Below, one piece after another: positions 12,318 to 22,140 of a stretch of DNA of 64,000 bases (position 1 is its first letter; each line of letters opens with the position of its first letter). The notes below the pieces were generated by a model. That model ran no database searches. It had not been told where the DNA came from and worked only from the letters and a program-made list of their open reading frames with translations. The DNA lies in NCBI GenBank assembly GCA_040954595.2, contig CM082584.2, positions 10,664,001 to 10,728,000 on the forward strand. The letters are read 5' to 3'. This DNA comes from Balanoglossus misakiensis (lineage: Eukaryota > Hemichordata). The position numbers were made by a program, and so were the translations under genes.

Positions 12318-13919
12318 TCACGTCTCAGATTCAATGCCAGCTTCTGATCTGCTCAACGCCAGCGCTTTCTCCAAATCGTCCTGTTCCTGTTGCTCGAGTT
12401 TTCGTTGCCTTTCCTTCTCTGTTAATTCGCTTTCCTTGGTTGCCCAGGCAATCTGTTCGGCTTCGCTGGTTGGTGCTGTGGACCCTGAACCAATCTGCAA
12501 GCAACAAACCATAATTACCGACACGGTCACACCGTGTGATTAATGGGACATCAACTGTGATGATTACCAAAAGAAAGGAAAGAAATTACATTTATCATCT
12601 GGATTGTTTTTGTTCATACCTGAACTTTACTGAAGTCTGCAAACGCCGAGAACGGATCTGAGGACATCCCAACGTCCGTCTTAGCCGAACTGCTGAATGG
12701 ATCAATACCGCTGGAGAAGGGATCTGTTGCCGGAACAGTGGCCGCTGCGAACGGATCCTTCCCCTTGACGGAGGTGCTGCTACTGCTGCTTGTAGTACTG
12801 CCACCGAATGCATCAGACATTCCGAAACCGAAGGGATCTTTGTCGCTGCCACCGCCCCCGCCGATAGTCGATTGGAATGGATCGCTGCTTTGGAAAGGAT
12901 CCGCCATGTTGCTGGCAGTGCCGACGCTCGCCATTGGCTGGGCCGAAATCCCCGAACCTGGACGGTTCCTCTTAGGGGGTAGTGCCGGCATTGGCTCTTG
13001 CGATGAGAAGGGGTCACTTCCGAAGGCATCGCCGCCGCTTGAAGACTGACAAGAAATGTAACAACCAAGTACATCAGAGTTAACCATGATGCTACACCAG
13101 ATTGCATTTGAATGTGAAAACTGCAGATTAACGATTAGAAAGACCTTGGGGCAGATACCCTCTTAAGAGGCAAAAAATATATGGACTGTGAAAGAAGTAG
13201 ACGTCCTTACTTTGAATTTTGTGTCAAACGGATCGCCACCAAACGGATCTGATGAAAACTGGTCTGTGGAGCTTGATTGATCTGCGATGCAAAAAAAAAA
13301 AGAACAGATTTGATTAGGTAAATTGTATAAAGGTATAATTCACATGTGCCTATATATGGTCAAAAGACTTTGTCTTAGTGTTACTTCACTTTGTCTTTGG
13401 TCACAGAAAGAGGAGACCGCTCACCTTCCGAGTCCTTCGACTTGAACGGATCAACATTTTTAAAAGGATCATCCATGTGTTTGAGCGTGTCATCCTTGGA
13501 AGACCCAAACGGATCCGCGTCTTTGAACGGATCATTGCTGGCAAACGGGTCAGCGCCAAATCCATTACTTTTGAATGGATCATCTGGAAAAAAAAGGCAA
13601 GTAGAAGCTGTTTTAACTTTTATTACTGACACAGCTGAAAGGACATAATGTCCAGATGGATACAACATAAGTTAAGGTCAAGCAGGGGTCATTTACACTA
13701 TGATATTTTTTTAGAAATATCTCATACAGAAGCATTTAAAGTCTACTTACTTTCCTTGAATGGGTCATCGGTCTGGAAGGGATCGGGCTCATCCGCACCA
13801 AACGGATCTTTGCCCTTGAAGGGATCCTCCTTGAAATCATCGTTGACCTCGGAATCACCTTTCTCAATTCCGGAACCCGTGCTGAAACCACTGAGACTGC
13901 TGACCGGACTACTTCCGGC
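12318..13919 (-). CDS. EPS15: EPS15 C-terminal module: DPF repeats, SH3 ligand, UIMs (exons 16-20)
   Basis: Exons 13751-13919, 13425-13583, 13211-13281, 12620-13045 and 12318-12494. I count 20 DPF tripeptides: four, six, two, eight and none in these exons. DPF binds the alpha-adaptin appendage. PALPPKRNR (about residues 800-808) matches the Crk-type SH3 ligand position in vertebrate EPS15. The last exon carries two helical, acidic UIM-like segments: [13 protein letters not shown], then [15 protein letters not shown], which has the Ala-x-x-x-Ser core. The stop codon is at 12318-12320. Confidence 0.93.
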
Positions 13920-15716
13920 CTACATGGATGGATAGAAGGAGTGAGTCAGTGTAATGAACGAGACACCAACATCTGCGATTTGGACAAATAATTAAACAAA
14001 ACAAAAGTTACATTTATCAGAATACTTTTCAGAACTTTCCAAGTCTATGTATGCGACCCACTTACCGTTGCCCTCATACTGAACGTATCTGCTTCTGATG
14101 GTGTTGGTGTTATGGCCGCGGACACTGCGTGGTCGACATCATTGACATTGGTTATCATTCCCGATGATGCTTTCTGGATGATTTCAGTGTATTTCTCTAT
14201 ATTACTGTTATAAATATTCTGTGTTTCTTTCAGCTTGCTTAATTTACTTTGCTCCTGTGTAGAAGAAAGTATAAAATGGTTTAAATTTAATGTACTGTCA
14301 AATAATATGGGCTTTGGTGAGTTGAAAGAGACAGGTGAATGAAAACCAGAGAGAGTCTGGCAAATAATAATCAGATTATCCCAGATAATGGACATACTGG
14401 TCAAAGTCTACACTTAAGCAAGTCGCAATATAAGGCATACCAGACTGATCTGTTGTTGAGTATCTTTCAGAGATTTCATGACGACTTCCAGTTGAGTTTT
14501 GCCAGCCTCCACTTTTTGTTCTAATACTGATTCTTCTTGTCTCAGATTATTCAATTCAATTCGGAGTCTGTTGAGTTCCTCGTCTTGGCTCTGCGTAAAA
14601 AAAGAATTTAAATCACAAATTATTGACAGTATACCAACTTCATTCTATACACAGCATGAACAATTAGACATTGCTAAATTCAATGAGTTTGTAATAACCA
14701 TACCTGTTATCACAGGAATCAGTCACATGTGCCAGTGGTCACATGATAGTCACATGACCACCCACCCACCAATACAAATGGTCGCTCACCTTGACTGTGT
14801 TCTCTTGAGTAGCTATTTGAGATTTCAGTGTTTTAATATTGTGTTCCTCCTCTTCACATTTGTGTTTCACTTCTTGAAGGGTTTCTTCCAGTTTCTTTTT
14901 CCGTTCGTCCAATTCGTCCAGTTTCCTCTGCGCGTCCGACTTCTGACTTTCCAACTGTCTCAGCTGGACATTGGCGTCATCCAACTCCTTTTGCAGACCC
15001 TGTTAGAGTACAACAAGTTGGGGAGGCATTCGAGCAGATGACATGATACATTCACACATGACGTCAAGGTAAACAAAACACAGCTGTACCAGACAATGAT
15101 GGCATGCTGCTATATCACAGGATTTTCAGTTTTTGGAAACATAACCTTACTGGATCGTCAAATTAAACACCTGGAAAATGCTTACTTGGACTTCAGACGT
15201 CTTCTGTTGACTAATCTCTTCCTTCTCGCTAATATCTTTTTGCAGCTGTGTCTTCTCTTTTCCCAATTGTTCAATTTCTTTGCTGATCAGGTCCAACTCT
15301 TTGATTTGTGAGAAGTCTCCCAGGCTGCCACCAGGGGTGACGATGCTAGGCCCACTGCCATCCTGTCACACCAAAATAAAATCAGGTAGTTAAGTAATAT
15401 ATGGAAAATAATGCAAAACAATGGTATTGAGCCCTCAGGAATTGGGTTTGCGGGCACTGTTTTGGCTAAGCAAGAATTCACTAACCGGCCTCACGTTGGG
15501 ATGATTGATGATTCAATTTTGATCTTACCATGAGTAATGAGAGGTCTGTGCCTGGTTTTGGTCTGGATGCTGGCGGAATCATCTCTGGAGTCAACTGCTG
15601 TGGTGGGTCGATACCTTTGCTTTTCTGACTGATTAGATACAGGGCTAAGGCAAACTGCTCTGCGTTCAGTTTACCCTGTTGTTTCATGTCACACAACGAC
15701 CTACAATGGAGAAAAC

Positions 15717-15748
<32 letters not shown>

Positions 15749-17733
15749 CTACTACTACCCCAACCACAAAAGAGAATATTCAAGTTGCACTTACCATATA
15801 TGGGCTAATACAGGTTGAGGTATACCATACTGCATAAACGTGTCCTTGACCTGATCGCCTGAGACCAGACCATCTCCATCGCTGTCTAATTGTTTAAATA
15901 TATTATCTGAGTTGGCTTTTTCTTGAGCTGCAACCACCCACGTACCTGGTGGTTTTGGAAGCTGTGAAAACAAAATAAATATCAAGGACAGTCAACAGCA
16001 TGACTGAGATGAAGCCTACAAACTGTGACTTAATTAAAATGCCATTGTACGAATGCTAAACAAAAAGCCACAGCTGATAGCAGCCACAACTCAAAACTAC
16101 ATCTAGTAATTTTTCTTTAGTTTACATAACTATTTTTCACAGTTACATAATCATCCTGATATTCTGCAATAGCTCAGCACACAAAATTAAATAATTACAT
16201 ATATTGTTATGTTATTGTTAAGTGTGTTTGAAGAATTATATAACGAGGCATTGAACTTTGAACCTGCCACTTAAATGTACCTTGTATGCTTTGGTATGCC
16301 AAACAACTGTGATATTTCAAACACTCAGACAAGGAATATACACTGACTGGTATGTTAAGTAAAATATACATCTGCATTCAGGCCTAATTGATAATACTTA
16401 AATCATGTTTCTGGTGGTAGTATTATATATGAAGGCACGGATCCGAGGTGTTTAGATTTGTTGGAAACTTAAGTCTCTCTGACAAGTCTGACACCTGAAC
16501 AATCCAGAAAAAAATCGATGTCTCTTGAACGACAGCAAAATTGGCACAGAGCAAATACAAAATCCTGGCACCTATGTCAATACAAACTTACAATTGTAAT
16601 CCCAATTCAGAACGGTGCCAGGCAATTTTATTACAGATTAACAGGATTTAAGACTGCAAGAATCAAACATTACCTTTGTTGGCGACTCAAGTGACAAGGT
16701 ATCAAATCCAGCCAGTAGGTTATTTTGGAAATCAGCGATTATTTTCTGCATTTTTCAATCTTGCTGTTATCAGCCCGCAACACTGACACCCCCTTTGGCA
16801 GTTCCTGTGGTCAATCAATGGGCTATCACTGCCCTTCCTTCCTCTCCAAATTTGAATATTCAAATATATGCAAATTGAGTTCAGATATGCAAATGTTTTA
16901 GCCTGCTCACAGACTGTCTTTCTTCTGTACAGGTCAAAGTCACAAACCAAGATATGGCGAGTTGTTTTCAAAGAATTGGCCTTTAACCTTTGCACCCTGA
17001 CCCAATCATGACCAATGGATTCACTTTCATTTGAGCTGGATACAAAAGATTATTTTTTTCAAGACATAATTTTCTGAAAGATTCGTCGGAGAATTTTATT
17101 CAGAACTTACGCTTTTCATTGAGAGTTGTGGTGACATTGTTGGTGATGGAGAGCCTGTGCTACCGGGAGGGGTCGGGGAAGCCCGTCTGAAACTCCCGGC
17201 TGCTCCAGGTACACTTGGCAAGACTGCCACACCTCCAGCTAGACCACTTTTCTTCCGTTTCGACGGCGGAATGACATTCGGTGGTAGTGGTGCCATAATG
17301 GGTTCATTGTCTAGTGCTCGATAAACTAAATACATTGCCTGTAACAAAACCAGTAACAAACACACTGAGAATGTTTCACAATTGGCATGAGCTAGCGTAT
17401 GTATTAAGACCGTGAATCAATGAAATATGAGATGAATAAACTAAAATTGAATAGAAACACAATATTTGTCTGGTTTGCCACTTAAGGAAATCTTATATCC
17501 AGTATCCTGACTGAATCATACACATTACCATTACTGATGATAAACTGGTTGTTTGAAGTGTGTTGTATGAATTTGTCTCAAGGAGATAAGTCAACGATTC
17601 CTTACCACTGCAAATTCATCTCTATCTAAAAATCCATCCTTGTCAATGTCGCTGAGATCCCATACCTGAAAACCATAAAAATATGAAATTAAATGATGAT
17701 GATGATGACGATGACGATGACGATGGTGGTGAC

Positions 17734-17793
<60 letters not shown>

Positions 17794-20700
17794 AAACTTC
17801 TATTATTTCAGGAGTGTCATTCACTAATACGATATGCTACACTATTATGTTACACAACAAAACCAGACTTACCCTACTGAGTATATCTACAGGTAAATTT
17901 GAATTCATGAAAACTGATTTGCACTTTTCCCCAGATAGCAATCCGTTGACCGGCTGGAGGCTATCAAAAATTCCATCAAATTTTGTTTTTTCTTGAACCT
18001 GTGGGGGGAAAAACAGATTGCACTGATTTTAATGTTCAAAGCTACTAAATACAGAAGTGGGGATAACTCGGGTAATGTAATGAGGCCCCAGGTATAAAAA
18101 TCTGATAAATGGTTAGCTGTAACAGGGGGTGAAATTCATAAGCGTAACTGCTCTACTCACTCCAACAACCCATGGTACATCAACTGCAGGTGAACCCAGT
18201 AAGGGTGGTGTAGCCATTCCAGAGAGAGTTCCTCCACCCTGTGGAGATAATAACACAAATATAGTTCTCCCTTGATTGATTTTGCCAAATTACAGAATAA
18301 CCTAATTTGGAGTGTTTTGTAAGGGGAATAAATCATATTGACAAGTTCTGAATTTAACAGGTGGCGATATGTGTCTGACACAAACATGCCTTATTTAGAA
18401 ATTGATCTTTCATATACGAGAGAAAATCCAGATATATTGGTCGTGGACACTTGATTTGGAAATCCACTCACCATATTTGGGGGAGGAACTGCAAGAGCAA
18501 TGTTGGTTGTGGAAACTTCTTTGCCATTCTGGGCTAATGCTATTAATTTTAGGCCTGTAAAAAATCCCTGGAGGAGAAAGAGAGAGAAAGAGAGAAGAGA
18601 AATAAGCAAATAAATCATGAATCACCCTCTCTCTCTCCATTGACAGACCCTACCTGAATCATAATGGGATTACCCAGTTACTGAAACCTCAAATGAGGGT
18701 GACGCAGCTTAACACATTTTTGTCATGTATGTAAAAAGGATAATTTCTCGGGTAGGACATCTACGAAATCTATTTTGAAATGAGATGAATTAATGAAATA
18801 CATTGCAATGTCACTCAAAATTCAAACACAATGGTAGCAGGTGAATGGAAATTCATACACACATATATCACCGAGAGTTTCCATGCATTTTGTCTTCATT
18901 TAATGTCTCTCCCAGGGGGAATTAAAATGTTCCCTCAACACCTGCCACCATCATCGCAAAAGACTTAGCACGCACGCACACACGACACAACCCACCTGTT
19001 TATCTAGAAATCCTTTTCCCGTCGGATCAGACAGTTCCCATATTTTGTGCAGTACTGTCTCTTTCAAACCAGATCTTTTCAAAAAGGCAGCCGCTTCTGC
19101 AGCACCAATTTTCCCAGCTCCTAGGGGATCCACCTAATTGCAGACAATGGAGCCATCATTAATATTGCGAGTTAAAGATGAAATTTTGTGAGTGAAAGAT
19201 GAAATAATTCACCATCCAAAAGAAGAAATTACTGAAATTGCTTCTTTTAGAAGCCATATAAAATTTAATCTAATCTGCAAATATATCAATCAATGGATAA
19301 TCAACCAAGTAACACATCATGGCAAAAACATGTTTTGAAACATTCTTGTTTGCCTCTGGTGACAATCTAACTTTCAATAATCCATACAGCTGTTAATATC
19401 TTGCTCCTGGGTAACAAAGATTGTAAAACTTACCTGTTTATAGTAACCTTCATAAGTACCCACGTGACTTCCAGTGATCTGAAATTTATACACAAAAACA
19501 ATTCATGAATAAAAGTAACACATATTACCATGCTAAAAGTTCCGGAAATACTACAATACAATCCTCTTGATTGTGAGTGAGTGAGTGTGTGGGCGTTGAG
19601 TGTTTTGTATGTCTGTCTGAAATGTGAAGTCATTATAGTGTCCACCATCTGATAGGCTGTTTATTGACATAGGGTATAAATAGCTAGTGACACATGATAT
19701 GAAAATATAGAAAACATGATATCTAGCGGACTTTGCAGTCTGACAAAGCTCATCCCTTCCACACTCGCTACAAAAAATCCTAAAATTAATCAAATACAGC
19801 AAAACATCCAATATACTTAGGCAGATGCTCCAAATAGGGATGGCGGTTTCTATGGAAATATGAGCAGAGCGTTATAATGGTGGTCATTGTTATCTGCATC
19901 ACTGTTGTCACCATGGTGATGATGATCATCATCACAGCAATCACATGTGCTGATGACTGATTAATTTGATAGCATCACCCTCATGAGATGAAAAGGTACA
20001 TCCACCATCCTCCTCCTCATCCTCATCATTATCATCCTCCTCATCCTCATCAGACCTTCGCTATCACAATCAACATCCACATCCCGTAAATTGACCAAAA
20101 CAGTGGTTCTTATTTTCAGACGACTGTAATCAAAACCAACCAAAGACAGATAATCACTGTACGTTCCAAAGATAATTACATCTCCTAGGCAACTGCGGTC
20201 ATCTGGATTGATATCCACATCACATAACAGCAGAATACCTGACTTGACTAACTACACTGAGGGAAATCGACATTGTCTTCACATTTTTCAGTCATTTATT
20301 TTAACTTAAGGTTTCAATACCCGAGAATACATCTCCATGGAAACAGTCATTTAAGACGAAAATCGGGGTTAAGGTCACTCTTACATTGAAACGACACCAA
20401 GACTCGATGATATATATAGAATTAAATGTGAGATAGTGTTACAGTCATAACACTGAGGATTCACCCTACAATACTGGCTAAGTGGTAAGGAGATACCATA
20501 TTCAACGCGATCATTGGAATTAAAATAGTCTCAACTCCAACTTGAAGAAAACAGCATTTTAAACGATATAGCTACTTGCTTATCAATTAACAGTAGGTCA
20601 ATCTGTCTACTGACACCATTTTGGCAATCGAAACTTTACATATTTTTTAACATAATCTGTTTCGCTGAGCTCCTCGTCTAGTGGAAATCTTAGTTTTTTT

Positions 20701-21590
20701 AAGCTGAGGTTGTATGAAGATTTGTTTACATTACAGTTCGCCTCAAACCATAGACAGAAGAAGTCTATGCTTAAACTTGAGAACAACTGCACAGATCAGT
20801 TTCCTGACATTGGACAAGCCCACGTTCGCAGTCATTACCATCCTGTCATAGTAATTTATAAACTGTCGGATATCTGGTTTTCCTATTAACTTGAATGAGT
20901 GTTGGCTGAATTACATAATATATGAACAAGGCCGAGATTACTACAGGAAGCTTTTAACGATGACAATGAATTAATAGTTTCAATGTTCAGAGCGCTCGCC
21001 AACGCGTGTATATTTCGTCATGAGTTTTATCATGGTCCTCAAGAGAATATTCACATATCCTGGGCATATTAATTATCTTATAGCGTAAAGCTTTGGAGCG
21101 CTTGCACTTACTTAAAAACAACGCCCTTCCTAATGAGATAGCGCCCGAATATTTGGAGAGGGTAATATTATAACTGTATTTAGGTGGGCGCTGCTTGTGA
21201 AACCAAATGGTAAACTGCGCCTCGCGGTAATGAAATCATCGATTTTATGGGCGCAGTTAAATATCGCTGAAGTCACCCACATGTACAACAGTTCTGGTTT
21301 AATTAACCCCAATCAAATCAAATCAAATCAGCGGGGCCCGATTCACTGAAACTGACGAGCAACATCACACATCATGCGCCAGCGATGCATGATGTTTTCG
21401 TCCAAGTGTTCCAAAAGGGTGGGTGTGTGTCTGTGGCATGGGCAGAGTCGTGGCGTTTTCGAATATAAGGTATCTATTTTTTGATGGTTTAAAAAATCCT
21501 CAAACGTTCCAGAATCTCTCAAAAAACTAAATGTCGGTGGTTTACACGTCTACTTACCAGAGAAATCGGGGTCGCCGACAGCGCCGCCAT
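12318..21590 (-). CDS. EPS15: EPS15 / EPS15L1 endocytic adaptor, complete, 20 exons
   Basis: Spliced on the minus strand it gives 2943 nt, 980 residues, with every junction GT-AG and phases consistent. EPS15 proteins work at clathrin-coated pits: EH domains bind NPF-containing partners, the coiled coil oligomerises, DPF motifs bind the AP-2 alpha appendage, and C-terminal UIMs bind ubiquitinated cargo. All four parts are here in family order (see module entries). Vertebrate EPS15 and EPS15L1 are roughly 860-900 residues, so this one is somewhat longer, mainly in the DPF region. The start is the ATG of the first exon (21558-21590, [11 protein letters not shown]), which joins in phase to the exon encoding GTYEGYYKQ. 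The upstream side faces the GST-like gene across 550 bp. It is probably the unduplicated co-orthologue of EPS15 and EPS15L1. Confidence 0.95.
14066..15362 (-). CDS. EPS15: EPS15 coiled-coil module (exons 12-15)
   Basis: Exons 15186-15362, 14790-14999, 14441-14590 and 14066-14254 encode residues about 406-647. From about residue 421 this is heptad-rich, Glu/Lys/Gln/Leu-rich sequence such as [18 protein letters not shown] and [13 protein letters not shown]. It is the segment through which the family forms dimers and tetramers. Every exon here is a whole number of codons, so single-exon skipping would keep the frame. Confidence 0.9.
15529..21590 (-). CDS. EPS15: EPS15 N-terminal module: three EH domains (exons 1-11)
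   Basis: Exons in order: 21558-21590, 19434-19478, 18996-19133, 18472-18567, 18161-18238, 17873-17998, 17606-17665, 17111-17338, 16674-16745, 15795-15961, 15529-15700. EH1 is residues about 12-104 ([16 protein letters not shown]), EH2 about 131-220 ([18 protein letters not shown], with an intact EF-hand-like calcium loop), EH3 about 300-390 ([12 protein letters not shown], then HIWSLCD). The EH signature tryptophan is present in all three. EH2 is followed by VIPPSKRKK and EH3 by [10 protein letters not shown]-like sequence, as in vertebrates. The linker between EH2 and EH3 is Pro/Ser-rich (exon 8) and includes a 24-codon exon 9 with no obvious vertebrate counterpart. Confidence 0.93.
15718..15749. 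repeat. ATC microsatellite in an EPS15 intron
   Basis: About ten ATC units just upstream (in transcript sense) of the exon 15529-15700. Translated in one frame it gives a false run of Asp. Confidence 0.95.
17693..17793. repeat. GAT/GAC microsatellite in an EPS15 intron
   Basis: About 100 bp of GAT with interspersed GAC and GGT units, 28 bp from the EH2 exon at 17606-17665. It yields artificial poly-His and poly-Asp frames and is not coding. Confidence 0.95.
20007..20051. repeat. CCT/CAT-rich triplet tract in EPS15 intron 1
   Basis: Imperfect CTC and CAT triplets in the 2.1-kb first intron. The rest of that intron holds no recognisable feature. Confidence 0.8.
21309..21328. repeat. CAAAT pentanucleotide repeat
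   Basis: Four tandem copies in EPS15 intron 1, about 230 bp from its first exon. Confidence 0.85.
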
Positions 21591-22140
21591 ATTGGCCTAA
21601 TTGTAATTGTACCAACAATGCAATGCAGCCGGAAGAGAGTATATGATTTGATTCTTCGGTGAACGAACTTTCCACAGTAAAGTCAAACATCGACGCAAAT
21701 GACCGATTTCTCAGTGCTGAAGTATAGTAGAAAGTTCATTTTTGATATAGTTGCCTAACACCTTATATATTGGAGTTAACATACATAGCTTTTGGTAACA
21801 GTTATCGAGAAAGAAAAACATCGAAAAAAGGGTCAGAAAATAAAGCGGTCCCAGAAACGCCCGCAAAATGTGTATGCCCACAATCCACAGTAAAATCAAA
21901 CATCGACGCAAATGACCGATTTCTGCACAAGTATAATAGAACGTTCATTTTTGATATAGTTGCCTATTATTATATATATTGGAGTTAACATACATGCAAA
22001 CTAAATGACGTTAAACTACACCTTGTTGAGCAAGTTTTGTGTAGAACATAACGAAAGTTACCACGTTCACATAAAGTAACCCCTATGGCGGCAACAGAGC
22101 GCCCTCTCCAGACATACTCACTTCGTCTTTCTTTTCCAAG
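21591..22140. promoter_or_regulatory. Divergent promoter interval between EPS15 and the GST-like gene
   Basis: Only 550 bp separate the two start codons, which point away from each other. On the EPS15 side there is an ETS-type CCGGAAG at 21629-21635, 39 bp from its ATG, and the start itself lies in ATGGCGGC, a YY1-like context. On the GST side another ATGGCGGC lies at 22085-22092, and a pyrimidine-rich stretch (CTTCGTCTTTCTTTTCC) ends just before the ATG. No TATA box is evident at either start. A direct duplication fills the middle (separate entry). Confidence 0.65.
21671..21995. repeat. Direct repeat of about 115 bp within the divergent promoter
   Basis: Copy 1 (21671-21786) and copy 2 (21884-21995) both begin TCCACAGTAAA and end GGAGTTAACATACAT. 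They share the block ATCGACGCAAATGACCGATT and then TTCATTTTTGATATAGTTGCCTA. They differ by several substitutions and small indels, so the duplication is not recent. About 97 bp of unrelated sequence lies between them. Confidence 0.9.

Noticed and set aside
12738-13935. Other-frame open sequences over the EPS15 DPF exons, including ones rich in NGS
   Set aside because: Repetitive GATCCGTTT codons keep all frames open; only the DPF frame joins in phase to neighbouring exons.
17591-17880. Poly-His and poly-Asp reading frames
   Set aside because: They are translations of the intronic GAT/ATC microsatellite. Only the segment 17606-17665 is a real exon.
21369-21395. 9-bp inverted repeat ACATCATGC...GCATGATGT in EPS15 intron 1
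   Set aside because: Short, isolated and without a flanking duplication.
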